32,510 nucleotides of DNA from Flavobacteriales bacterium (GCA_020630395.1 JAHDBM010000024.1:1-32510); one strand, 5' to 3'; counted from the stretch's first letter, positions 16,603-24,272 are shown. The notes: generated by a model from the sequence alone, not told the origin. Made by a program: numbers and translations.

Positions 16603-17436
16603 TTACTCAGCTAATATAGCATCTTTTTCAATCACGGTATCATAGAAATCGTAGCATTGATCAAAATACTCATCACCTTTAACATAATTTAACGTCTCAA
16701 TCTCAGTGTTACCAAGATACTCCTCAACATTTTTATCAATCTTTTCAGCATTAATTACAACACCATCAGAATAATCTACAGCTGTTTTCATTAGATTAAC
16801 AAAATCAGACTTTTCATTTAAATGAGGGAATGCTTCAGATTTAATACCATCAAATTCTAGTTTTCCAGCTAATCCTTCTCCAAACTCTCCTTTAAAGCCA
16901 TTGTCATAAATTGAAGTAACAATTTTTGTATTTTCAAAATGAGGATCTTCTCCGAAATATGTCTTTAAATAAAGAGGTAGTAACCCTGTCATCCACCCAT
17001 GGCAGTGAATTACATCTGGAATCCAACCTAATTTTTTAACCGTTTCTAGTGTTCCTCTAATGAAAAACATTGAACGTTCTTCATTATCTTTGAATAATTT
17101 TCCTTTGTCATCAGCAACAACTGCTTTTCTTTTAAAATACTCTTCATTATCAATAAAATACACCTGCATTTTTGCAGCTTGTATAGAAGCTACTTTTATA
17201 ATTAATGGATGATCTACATCATTAATGATCATATTCATTCCTGACAAACGAATAACTTCATGTAATTGATTTCTTCTTTCATTAACGACTCCATAACGGG
17301 GCATAAACACTCTAATCTCTTTTCCTTTCTCTTGTGTTTTTTGTGCTAATTCTTTAACATTAGTCGCTATCTCTCCCTTCGGTAAAAAAGGTGTTACTTC
17401 TTGCGAAATAAATAAAACTCTTTTTTTCGTACTCAT
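16603..17436 (-). CDS. Short glycogen/starch synthase homologue (GT5 N-terminal domain only)
   Basis: A 277-residue protein resembling the N-terminal Rossmann domain of GT5 glycogen synthases: RVLFISQEVTPFLPKGEIA at the start, then VFMPRYGVV, and PDVIHCHGWMTGLLPLYLK around residue 140-158. The C-terminal nucleotide-sugar domain, about half of a normal 480-residue GlgA, is absent. The KTGGLGD loop that binds ADP-glucose is replaced by a P-K-G-E sequence. Short homologues of this form are frequent in Bacteroidota beside DUF4270 and glmS, so this is a family rather than a truncation. Catalysis as a full glycogen synthase is doubtful. First gene of the operon, 43 bp behind the promoter at 17479-17509. 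Confidence 0.85.
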   Translation of the reverse strand: MSTKKRVLFISQEVTPFLPKGEIATNVKELAQKTQEKGKEIRVFMPRYGVVNERRNQLHEVIRLSGMNMIINDVDHPLIIKVASIQAAKMQVYFIDNEEYFKRKAVVADDKGKLFKDNEERSMFFIRGTLETVKKLGWIPDVIHCHGWMTGLLPLYLKTYFGEDPHFENTKIVTSIYDNGFKGEFGEGLAGKLEFDGIKSEAFPHLNEKSDFVNLMKTAVDYSDGVVINAEKIDKNVEEYLGNTEIETLNYVKGDEYFDQCYDFYDTVIEKDAILAE

Positions 17437-17478
17437 ATATTATATTAACTTAGTTGTTCTTCTTTATGTAACTATTTG

Positions 17479-17509
17479 CAAAGGTACTAAAAATACTGCA
17501 TAAAGTCAA
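17479..17509 (-). promoter_or_regulatory. Bacteroidota-type promoter of the glycogen-synthase-like/glmS/gpmI operon
   Basis: On the minus strand TTG (17509-17507) is followed after exactly 20 nt by TACCTTTG (17486-17479), a full match to the Bacteroidota sigma factor consensus. Predicted transcription starts near 17475, giving a leader of about 40 nt before the ATG at 17436. The 113-bp region is shared with the divergent panC. Confidence 0.8.
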
Positions 17510-17549
17510 TTAATCTATTGAATTAACGGCATCTAAACATTAAATACAA

Positions 17550-18395
17550 ATGGAAATACTACATATATCAAACGAACTAAAAGCTCGCATATTGCTTGAA
17601 AAACAAGCGGGCAGGTCAATTGGCTTTGTTCCAACTATGGGGGCTCTACATAAAGGACACCTTTCTTTAGTGAAAAAAGCTAAAAAAGCATGTGATGTTG
17701 TGGTTGTTAGTATTTATGTTAATCCTACACAATTTAACGTAAAAGAAGATCTAGATAAATACCCTAGAACGTTAAAAGAAGACGCAAAAAAACTTACTGG
17801 TTTTGCCGATTTAATCTTTAATCCTAAAACAAATGAAGAAGTATATGGCGACTCTATGGAGCTAAAGGAATATGATTTTGATGGATTAGACCAACCTCTT
17901 GAGGGATCTTTTAGACCAGGCCACTTTAAAGGCATGGCTAATGTAGTGAGTAAACTTTTCAGCATAGTACAACCTGACAAAGCATTTTTTGGCTTAAAAG
18001 ATTATCAGCAATTTCTCTTAGTAAAGAAAATGGTAGAGATTGACAACCATCCTGTTGATGTAATTGGCTGCTCTATCATTAGAGAATCACATGGATTAGC
18101 TATGAGCTCTAGAAATGAACGATTAACACCAAAAGGTAGAGAGGCTGCCGGCATTATATTTTATGCCCTAAACTTTGTACGTAAATTTTATTCGAATTAT
18201 TCGGTTGAGGAACTACAAACTAGAGCTCTGTTTCTAATTGATGGCATTTTAGATGTTGAATACCTTGAGTTTAGAAATGCTGATACACTTGAAGAAATAA
18301 CGGAACTTAAAAAAGGAGTCCATGTGTTTTTATCGTTTGCGGGTTACATTGATGAAGTTCGTTTGATTGATAATATTCGATTTGAGGTTGAATAA
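17550..18395 (+). CDS. panC: Pantoate--beta-alanine ligase (pantothenate synthetase)
   Basis: A 281-residue enzyme that joins pantoate and beta-alanine with ATP to make pantothenate, the precursor of coenzyme A. The nucleotidyltransferase signature FVPTMGALHKGHLSL carries the HxGH-type histidines (His34, His37). Further blocks are VSIYVNPTQF, RPGHFKGMANVV, FFGLKDYQQFLLV and AMSSRNERL, all expected for PanC. Divergent from the glmS operon across 113 bp. A neighbouring panD (aspartate decarboxylase), often found next to panC in relatives, is not present in this window. It converges with the gene at 18400-18843, leaving only 4 bp and no visible terminator. Confidence 0.97.
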   Translation: MEILHISNELKARILLEKQAGRSIGFVPTMGALHKGHLSLVKKAKKACDVVVVSIYVNPTQFNVKEDLDKYPRTLKEDAKKLTGFADLIFNPKTNEEVYGDSMELKEYDFDGLDQPLEGSFRPGHFKGMANVVSKLFSIVQPDKAFFGLKDYQQFLLVKKMVEIDNHPVDVIGCSIIRESHGLAMSSRNERLTPKGREAAGIIFYALNFVRKFYSNYSVEELQTRALFLIDGILDVEYLEFRNADTLEEITELKKGVHVFLSFAGYIDEVRLIDNIRFEVE

Positions 18396-18399
18396 TCCT

Positions 18400-18843
18400 T
18401 TATTTCTTTTTCAAGAATTTACGAAGCTTAGAGTCAATTTTAATATCGTATTTTTTACTTAATGTATCACATCCGTATTGGCCTCCATTAACCGGCAAGT
18501 CTATCACATATATACTGGAATCCTCAAAATTAACGGCAAATTTTAAATCTAAACTTCCATTAGATAACGCATATATCCTTGGTGAATTTTCGGTATTACT
18601 TTGATTAAAATTCACTGAACTTCCAACTACATATTTAGCTAAGGAATCTGGTTTAAATGCCGAATTTTCCATCAAACAAGTTAAGTAATTACTTGTCTTT
18701 ACTTCAAAATCTAAAATTGCAGCTTTTACCCTATTTCCTGGTAACCAACCACCACAACTTCTGTTTCCAAAAAACATGTAAGAGATTAAAATTCCTATAC
18801 CCAAACCAAAGATGTAAAACTTTAAACGATTAGCAAATTTCAT
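18400..18843 (-). CDS. Small membrane-anchored protein, possibly DUF4258-like
   Basis: A 147-residue protein with a basic N terminus and one transmembrane helix (about residues 8-25, KFYIFGLGIGILISYMFF), then GNRSCGGWLPGNRVKAAILD. The rest is a soluble domain with three further cysteines or none in obvious metal pattern (TCLMEN, YGCDTL). The opening matches a small family common in Flavobacteriia that I remember annotated as DUF4258; that label is tentative. It is preceded by a good promoter (18979-19008) and an unusually long, structured leader of about 130 nt. Convergent with panC. Function unknown. Confidence 0.7.
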   Translation of the reverse strand: MKFANRLKFYIFGLGIGILISYMFFGNRSCGGWLPGNRVKAAILDFEVKTSNYLTCLMENSAFKPDSLAKYVVGSSVNFNQSNTENSPRIYALSNGSLDLKFAVNFEDSSIYVIDLPVNGGQYGCDTLSKKYDIKIDSKLRKFLKKK

Positions 18844-18872
18844 ATTTTGATTATATTTTAAAGATGAACTTT

Positions 18873-18947
18873 GGTTTATTTTTACTTATTCTCGATACTA
18901 TTTAACCTAAAAGGTAAAATCACTCAAACTAACAGTAAAAATAAACC
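18873..18947 (-). promoter_or_regulatory. Long-stem inverted repeat in 5' leader
   Basis: GGTTTATTTTTAC (18873-18885) and GTAAAAATAAACC (18935-18947) are perfectly complementary over 13 bp and enclose 49 nt. Inside, ACCT-AAA-AGGT can form a smaller hairpin. The element lies within the predicted transcript leader of the 18400-18843 gene, not next to a T-run, so it is not a normal terminator. A leader control element is possible; no known riboswitch class is recognised. Confidence 0.5.
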
Positions 18948-18978
18948 TCTAAATATTTCAACTTATGTAAATGTTACA

Positions 18979-19008
18979 CAAAGTTACTCTTATTGATCCT
19001 AACCTCAA
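18979..19008 (-). promoter_or_regulatory. Bacteroidota-type promoter of the small membrane-protein gene
   Basis: Minus strand: TTG (19008-19006), 19 nt, then TAACTTTG (18986-18979). This is a full consensus match with normal spacing. Predicted transcription start near 18975, about 130 nt before the ATG at 18843. Confidence 0.7.
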
Positions 19009-19040
19009 AAATAAGGTCTACTCATTTTATTCAATTAAAA

Positions 19041-19760
19041 CTAAGACACAACATCTATCATTTCTTTGTCTATCATTTCCTCTCCTTTATACTTTAAAAT
19101 AAGTTGAGCTATAGTGACAACATCTCCTTGGCAATATGTTTTGATTTTTTCTAAGTCTTTTTCCTCATAATAAGTGTAAGCTACCTTACTTCCATCTAAA
19201 TCTACTTTTGGTGACGGAATATTAAATACATGAGCCAACAAATTAAGAGATGTGTAATTTTTATAATCTCCAAATCTCCATAAATCCATTGTGTCTAAAT
19301 GTGGCACTTCCCATGGTTTTTTCCCTGCCAATGCTAATTGAGATGGTAATTTTAGCCCGTTTATAAGATTTCTTCTCCCAAGAAATGGAAAATCAAATTC
19401 TTTACCGTTATGCGCACAAAGAATATAATTATCTTTTAAGGTTTTGTTTAAAAGCGAATTGAACTTAGTAAGAATTTCTTTTTCATCATCTCCATAAAAA
19501 GATTTAACCCTTAGTTTTCTTCCTTTTTTCTCATCCAAAATATACCCAACAGATATGCAAATAATCTTACCAAATTCAGCATAAATCCCTGCTTTTTGAT
19601 AAGCTTCTTCCACAGAAACCTCTTGTGATTTTTGAATATATTTTGATTTTCTATTCCAAAGATCAGCTGTTTCTTCATTCAGTTCCTTAAAATTATAAAC
19701 AATAGGAACAGTCTCTACATCTAAAAAGATGATTTTATTTACATCAATGTGATTTAGCAT
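19041..19760 (-). CDS. Predicted 3'-5' exonuclease related to PolB exonuclease domain
   Basis: A 239-residue DEDD-type nuclease (PF10108-like). Exo I is IIFLDVETVP with Asp14 and Glu16; Exo II is LCAHNGKEFDFPFLGRR; Exo III is TYCQGDVVTIAQLIL, with the acidic residues needed for two-metal catalysis present. Such stand-alone exonucleases degrade single-stranded DNA or RNA ends; the substrate here is unknown. I choose ATG at 19760; an in-frame TTG two codons earlier (19766) would give 241 residues. A TACATTTG box at 19771-19764 would place transcription start at or next to this ATG, so the message may be leaderless. Single gene, downstream of the terminator at 19851-19879. Confidence 0.88.
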   Translation of the reverse strand: MLNHIDVNKIIFLDVETVPIVYNFKELNEETADLWNRKSKYIQKSQEVSVEEAYQKAGIYAEFGKIICISVGYILDEKKGRKLRVKSFYGDDEKEILTKFNSLLNKTLKDNYILCAHNGKEFDFPFLGRRNLINGLKLPSQLALAGKKPWEVPHLDTMDLWRFGDYKNYTSLNLLAHVFNIPSPKVDLDGSKVAYTYYEEKDLEKIKTYCQGDVVTIAQLILKYKGEEMIDKEMIDVVS

Positions 19761-19763
19761 ACT

Positions 19764-19771
19764 CAAATGTA
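19764..19771 (-). promoter_or_regulatory. Candidate -7 element overlapping exonuclease start region
   Basis: Minus strand TACATTTG ends 3 nt before the ATG at 19760. It matches TAnnTTTG fully, but no TTG is found at 19-20 nt upstream, so it is a half-supported promoter. Confidence 0.35.
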
Positions 19772-19816
19772 TAAATATCTATTATTAATATTTCACTTCA
19801 AGAGGTATAAAAACAC

Positions 19817-19840
19817 ACTTCGACTTCGCTCAGCATGACA
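19817..19840. repeat. Short dispersed-type intergenic repeat
   Basis: The segment CTTCGACTTCGCTCAGC followed by ATGACA is markedly richer in G+C than its surroundings and matches, from memory, a sequence scattered between genes in many Bacteroidota genomes. It lies between the exonuclease start and the terminator of the M16 genes. Function unknown. Confidence 0.5.
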
Positions 19841-19850
19841 ATACCCACAA

Positions 19851-19879
19851 AAAAAGCCATCATTGAATGATGGCTTTTT
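19851..19879 (-). terminator. Strong intrinsic terminator after M16 peptidase genes
   Basis: AAAAAGCCATCA (19851-19862) pairs with TGATGGCTTTTT (19868-19879) around a 5-nt loop. The minus-strand copy ends in a run of T (19855-19849). The symmetric A and T tracts would allow function in both directions, but the gene it serves is the M16 pair ending at 19898. Confidence 0.9.
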
Positions 19880-19897
19880 AATTTTTGTGATAAAATA

Positions 19898-22036
19898 TTA
19901 CTTCAACATAAATACTGAAGGATCTATCTTTTCATTAATTTTTACACTTTTAACAGTTGCATCCATATTCATACCTGGACCTAACGGCATAGATATTCTA
20001 CTTGGGAATTTAACACCACTATACTCTTTATATTCACTGTAATCCGTAGATAATGTCATTGGACCAGTTGGACCTTCTTCAGTATTTGTTTCTCTTATTT
20101 TATAACTAGTAGTTTTATCAAAATAAACTAGACTTTTAGCTCCAGATGGCATTTCAACTTCAATTTCATACGCCTTTTTCCCTTTAATATCTTTTAATCC
20201 CTTCAAAGTTGTCTTCACACCTTTTTCGGCATACACTAACTCAGGTATAAAATAACGCTCTATTTTCATATCCTCTAAATCTTCTTTAGAAACTTCTTGT
20301 GTTTGACCTTGCGCTACTATTTTTCCCTTTTTACCATCAAATGTTTGCTCCATCATCACCATTTCTCCCATCTTCATTTTAAAGTTTGATTTATTAGGTG
20401 CTAATTGCTTTTGCTCAAGTGTTAAACTCATTCCTTGTAAAGAACCACTCATGGTAGTTTCGATAGACTTTAAACCTCTCAGCTTATCTTCACCACCAAT
20501 TGCTTTAATGTAATTATTCAACACTTTTTCGGCAGTGATATCACTAGATAATTCTTCCATTGGTTTAGGCGCTCTAGTTCTAAAACCTCCTTTGTCGTAA
20601 TACATAACGTTTCCAAAACGCTCTAGTTTAGGACCAACTTCAGCTGCATTTCCTACTACCACAATATGAATATTATCTGGCTTCATATATTTATTTGCCA
20701 CTCGCTTTACATCATCTGCAGTAACAGCATTAATTCTTTTTAAGTATCCCTTAAAATAATCTTTTGGTAATCCATACTCATCAATATTAGACGCAAAAGA
20801 TGCCAATGTTCTTGGACTCTCTAATGCTTGAGCAAAAGTACCTGCGATATATTGTTTTGTAGATTTTAAATCTTCTTCAGATACTTTCTCCTTTCTAATT
20901 CTATTAATTTCATATAAAAATTGCTCAACAGCACTATCAGTTACTTCGTTTCTTGTTTTCGCACTAGCAGAAAATGAACCAATATACTTATCAGCATTAA
21001 CCGAACCATACGCTCCATAAGTATACTCCTTGTCTTCTCTTAAATTTTGAAATAATCTTCCTGAAAAACCACCTCCAAAAATTTCGTTCATTACTTGAAC
21101 TGCTTCATAATCTGGATCACCTAACTTTAATGACACTATATTACCAACTGCAATATTAGATTGTACTGCTCCATCTTTATTTACTACAGCAACTTGAGGT
21201 GTTGATGGTAAATCTGGAATATCAATTTCATTCTTCTTAAGTTCACCTTTACCCCATTTCGCTAAATTCTTTTTGGTTAATTCTTTAGCTTCAGCCAATG
21301 TAATATCACCTACTATTGTTAACACTGATGAATTTGCTTTAAAATTATTTTCATAATATTTGATAACATCATTCATCTCAATTCTTTTTACGGTCTCTTT
21401 TCTCATAAACTCTCCATAAGGATGTTGCTTACCATAAAACACTTGCCCCTTGATGTTTCTGGTGATTGCATCTGGGTTTTCTGATTCTGCCTCTAAGCTA
21501 GTAAGCGTTTGCTTCACCAACTTATCAAACTCTTTTTGAGGAAATACAGGGTTTAGAATGACATCTGACAAAATCTCCATCATTTCTCCTTTATATTTTG
21601 ATAACCCTGATGCGTATGCTCCTGAGGCATAAGCTCCAATTGAAGCTCCCATAAAATCTACCTCTTCATCTAACTTTTCTTTAGTTCTAGTAAGTGTACC
21701 TGCTTCTAACATTCCCCCAACTAAACTTGTGTAACCCGCTTTTTCTCCTTCAAAAATAGGATCTACATCAATTGATAGACTATAGGTAATGGTTGGCAGT
21801 TTATGATTTTCAATTACAAAAACCTTTAATCCATTCTCTAACACAAACTCTTCATAACCTCCAATTGTTAACTCCTTAGCTTTTCCTGCTTTAGGTCTAA
21901 CACTACGATCTAAATCCTCCCCTATTTTTTCATCACCAGTAACTTCCTTAACAACAGTTTTTGTTGCTTTCTTTGTTGTATCACATGACATAAAAACTGC
22001 CATTAATGCTACAAACGATATATATTTTAATTTCAT
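19898..22036 (-). CDS. M16-family lipoprotein lacking the zinc site, with C-terminal LolA-like domain
   Basis: A 712-residue protein with a lipoprotein signal (FVALMAVFMSCD, Cys18). Residues about 60-490 are two M16 (insulinase/pitrilysin-like) halves, e.g. FVLENGLKVFVIENHKLPT and YGAYGSVNADKYIGSFSASA. At the place of the HxxEH zinc motif it has S-L-V-G-G (104-108), so it cannot bind zinc in the usual way. From about residue 505 a distinct domain follows (LNNYIKAIGGEDKLRGLKSI, then TMSGSLQGMSLTLEQKQ), resembling periplasmic LolA/lipoprotein-sorting folds; this is a shape-level judgement. It starts 30 bp after the active M16 gene, matching the known pattern of active plus inactive M16 subunits forming one processing peptidase. 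Envelope-located. Confidence 0.9.
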   Translation of the reverse strand: MKLKYISFVALMAVFMSCDTTKKATKTVVKEVTGDEKIGEDLDRSVRPKAGKAKELTIGGYEEFVLENGLKVFVIENHKLPTITYSLSIDVDPIFEGEKAGYTSLVGGMLEAGTLTRTKEKLDEEVDFMGASIGAYASGAYASGLSKYKGEMMEILSDVILNPVFPQKEFDKLVKQTLTSLEAESENPDAITRNIKGQVFYGKQHPYGEFMRKETVKRIEMNDVIKYYENNFKANSSVLTIVGDITLAEAKELTKKNLAKWGKGELKKNEIDIPDLPSTPQVAVVNKDGAVQSNIAVGNIVSLKLGDPDYEAVQVMNEIFGGGFSGRLFQNLREDKEYTYGAYGSVNADKYIGSFSASAKTRNEVTDSAVEQFLYEINRIRKEKVSEEDLKSTKQYIAGTFAQALESPRTLASFASNIDEYGLPKDYFKGYLKRINAVTADDVKRVANKYMKPDNIHIVVVGNAAEVGPKLERFGNVMYYDKGGFRTRAPKPMEELSSDITAEKVLNNYIKAIGGEDKLRGLKSIETTMSGSLQGMSLTLEQKQLAPNKSNFKMKMGEMVMMEQTFDGKKGKIVAQGQTQEVSKEDLEDMKIERYFIPELVYAEKGVKTTLKGLKDIKGKKAYEIEVEMPSGAKSLVYFDKTTSYKIRETNTEEGPTGPMTLSTDYSEYKEYSGVKFPSRISMPLGPGMNMDATVKSVKINEKIDPSVFMLK

Positions 22037-22066
22037 CTTCTTTACTTTAATTCTTTAAAAACTAAC

Positions 22067-23389
22067 TTATTTCTCTTCGCTTTTTGGCAAATAATACAAC
22101 ACTGTTCTATTTGTTTTAACTAGATATTTATTCGCTACTCGTTTAATATCTTCTCTAGTAACCTTATTGTATTTTTCAATCTCAGTGTTAATTAAGTTTG
22201 CGTCTTTAAAGTATACATGATAATTTGCAAGACTTTCTGCGATACCACCAACTCTAGAGTTACTAGAAACAAAATTAGATTCAGCTTGATTCTTAAGTTT
22301 TTCCATTTCTTTCTCCGAGATTAATTCTGTCTTAACGTCATTTAATACTTTTTCTATTCCTGCTTCTAATTCAGTTAATTCCTTTCCTTGACTTGGTAAT
22401 CCAAATACCGCAAAAAAGCCAGAACCCTCCATTTGCATAGGAAACCCCATACTTTGTAACGCTAATTGCTTTTCTTCTACCAATTCTTTATTTAATCTAG
22501 AACTTTTACCTTGCGATAATAACATGGATAGCATTTCTAAGGCATAAGCATCATCAGTTCCTTGAGGTGTAGTTTTATATGCTTGAATTACAGCAGGTAA
22601 TTGAATGTTATCGTAAACTGTATCTACAATCTCTTTAATTAATAGATTTTGAGGTATATCAGGCCTTTTAATTTCTTTAGTCCCTTTCGGAATAGTTGAA
22701 AAATATCTATTAATAAATCTTTTAGCTTCTGCTGGGTCAATATCTCCTGCTATACTTAATGTTGCATTGTTAGGCACATAATACGTATCATAAAATTCCT
22801 GAAAATCAGCTATTGAAGCATTATTTAAATCTTCAAAAGAACCAATTGGAGGCCAAGCATATCCAGTATTAGGAAATAACCTTTCTAATACTTTTTTAAA
22901 GAAACTAGAATATGGCTGATTATCTGAGGTTCTCTTCTCTTCTTTTACAACCTCTCTTTGGTTATCAACTCCACTTTGATTTACAACAGCATTTAACATT
23001 CTTTCTGATTCCATCCACAATCCTAACTCTAATTGATTAGATGGTATAACACAAAAATAAAATGTTCTATCTGGAGAAGTATTGGCATTAATTGTTCCTC
23101 CAACTGCTTTTACAAGCTTAGCATATTCGTCTTTTTTAATATTTTTAGATTCTTCGAACATTAAATGCTCAAAAAAGTGAGCGTACCCTGTTTTTCCTTC
23201 TACTTCATTTTTTGATCCTACGTGATATAATACTGTAACAGCTACAATTGGTGTAGTGTGATCTTCATGTAAAATTACATGTAAGCCGTTATCTAAATCA
23301 AACTCTTCGAATTTGATAGCTCCTTTCTCTTGAGCAAAGCTAGCCCCAATAAGAAATAATGAAGCAAAAGCTATAATTGATTTTTTCAT
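22067..23389 (-). CDS. Secreted M16-family zinc peptidase
   Basis: A 440-residue insulinase-family metallopeptidase. Signal peptide MKKSIIAFASLFLIGASFAQ; then LDNGLHVILHEDHTTPIVAV; the inverted zinc motif H-F-F-E-H at residues 71-75 with Glu74 as general base; and a further acidic ligand in REVVKEEKR (Glu146-151). The second half (about 215-440) is the usual non-catalytic M16 domain. The protein probably pairs with the zinc-less M16 lipoprotein encoded 30 bp downstream and cleaves peptides in the periplasm. A -7 box TACTTTTG is 20 bp before the start. Substrate unknown. Confidence 0.94.
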   Translation of the reverse strand: MKKSIIAFASLFLIGASFAQEKGAIKFEEFDLDNGLHVILHEDHTTPIVAVTVLYHVGSKNEVEGKTGYAHFFEHLMFEESKNIKKDEYAKLVKAVGGTINANTSPDRTFYFCVIPSNQLELGLWMESERMLNAVVNQSGVDNQREVVKEEKRTSDNQPYSSFFKKVLERLFPNTGYAWPPIGSFEDLNNASIADFQEFYDTYYVPNNATLSIAGDIDPAEAKRFINRYFSTIPKGTKEIKRPDIPQNLLIKEIVDTVYDNIQLPAVIQAYKTTPQGTDDAYALEMLSMLLSQGKSSRLNKELVEEKQLALQSMGFPMQMEGSGFFAVFGLPSQGKELTELEAGIEKVLNDVKTELISEKEMEKLKNQAESNFVSSNSRVGGIAESLANYHVYFKDANLINTEIEKYNKVTREDIKRVANKYLVKTNRTVLYYLPKSEEK

Positions 23390-23408
23390 AGTACTCTTTT
23401 AATTTGAA

Positions 23409-23416
23409 CAAAAGTA
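23409..23416 (-). promoter_or_regulatory. Candidate -7 element of the M16 operon
   Basis: Minus strand TACTTTTG, a full TAnnTTTG match, lies 20 bp before the ATG at 23389. The -33 TTG is not seen at the expected spacing. Confidence 0.4.
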
Positions 23417-23486
23417 ACTATTTAAATCTCGATATTGTTAGAACTTATTTAAAAGGTTCTTAAAATTGACAAACGGAAAATTATAG

Positions 23487-23693
23487 CTAAACCTTTTTAT
23501 ATTCAAGAATATCTCCAGGCTGACAATCAAGGGCTTCACAAATTGCCTCAAGAGTACTAAATCTAATAGCTTTAGCTTTACCAACCTTAAGAATGGATAA
23601 ATTAACAGTAGAAATGCCTGTTATTTCAGAAAGAGTTTTTAATTTCATTTTTCTCTGAGCTAAAACAACATCCAAGTTTATTATTGTAGACAT
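23487..23693 (-). CDS. Small XRE-family (YozG-like) transcriptional regulator
   Basis: A 68-residue helix-turn-helix protein of the Cro/C1 type: LDVVLAQRKMKLKTLSEITG is helices 1-2, ISTVNLSILKVGKAKAIRFS the recognition region, and TLEAICEALDCQPGDILEY the typical closing helices of YozG-like regulators. I choose ATG at 23693 (MSTIINLD), 4 bp after the stop of the upstream membrane-protein gene; a longer frame starting at 23729 would overlap that gene by 32 bp and adds nothing conserved. It probably controls its own operon. In other bacteria YozG-like regulators are commonly paired with a small membrane protein, as here. Confidence 0.9.
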   Translation of the reverse strand: MSTIINLDVVLAQRKMKLKTLSEITGISTVNLSILKVGKAKAIRFSTLEAICEALDCQPGDILEYKKV

Positions 23694-23697
23694 AACA

Positions 23698-24213
23698 TTA
23701 TATTGTAAGTGATTTATTAAACTCATCAAGAATCAAAATGTGATTTGTTTTGTTTTTACCCCAATCAGTAACTTGAAATAATGTTGAAGATTCAAACTTC
23801 ATTTTACTCCCTCCTTTTGATTCGATAAATTGAATGTAAATATTTTCTCCCCATGACCTCATTGTTAAAGGAGTAATAGCAAATATCTCATAGTTTACTT
23901 TATTACTACTCGAAACTTTAAAAGTTGACCCCTCAATAATATCAATGAATTTTTCAAATAATAAATCTGGAGAAATATCTATAAAATCTTCTTTTTTGTA
24001 TTTAGTTGTAAAAACATTCCATTTACTCATGAAGAAACTCTTATATTTTACATTCTTCCTAAGAAAAAAATGTAGCAAGAACAAAAATAAAAATAAAGCA
24101 AACAAAACAACTGCTATCTCTTTTCCATTAATACTTTTTCTTAATAAATAGCTTAGTCCCAAGGCAAATACAATAGAACCAGTAAAAATCAAAATACTTT
24201 TAGTGTTTTTCAT
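23698..24213 (-). CDS. Two-helix membrane protein with cytoplasmic domain, partner of XRE regulator
   Basis: A 171-residue protein not firmly recognised. Two transmembrane helices are clear (about 6-25, SILIFTGSIVFALGLSYLL; about 32-52, IAVVLFALFLFLFLLHFF). The soluble C-terminal domain (about 75-171) contains WGENIYIQF and FESSTLFQVTDWGKNKTNHI, which in pattern recalls the end of DUF1499-type domains (polar strand, D-x-G-x-N, helix). That resemblance is by eye only. It is translated just ahead of the XRE regulator (4-bp gap), from the promoter at 24243-24272. Confidence 0.75.
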   Translation of the reverse strand: MKNTKSILIFTGSIVFALGLSYLLRKSINGKEIAVVLFALFLFLFLLHFFLRKNVKYKSFFMSKWNVFTTKYKKEDFIDISPDLLFEKFIDIIEGSTFKVSSSNKVNYEIFAITPLTMRSWGENIYIQFIESKGGSKMKFESSTLFQVTDWGKNKTNHILILDEFNKSLTI

Positions 24214-24242
24214 AAAATGATATAATTTAAATAATGTTTAAT

Positions 24243-24272
24243 CAAATGTAATTATTAAAATTAAAAAAACAA
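24243..24272 (-). promoter_or_regulatory. Bacteroidota-type promoter of the membrane protein/XRE operon
   Basis: Minus strand: TTG (24272-24270), 19 nt, TACATTTG (24250-24243). Full consensus with normal spacing. Predicted start near 24239 and leader of about 26 nt before the ATG at 24213. Confidence 0.75.

Noticed and set aside
23694-23729. Longer start for the XRE regulator
   Set aside because: It overlaps the upstream gene by 32 bp and adds 12 residues without helix-turn-helix character; ATG 23693 fits the family.
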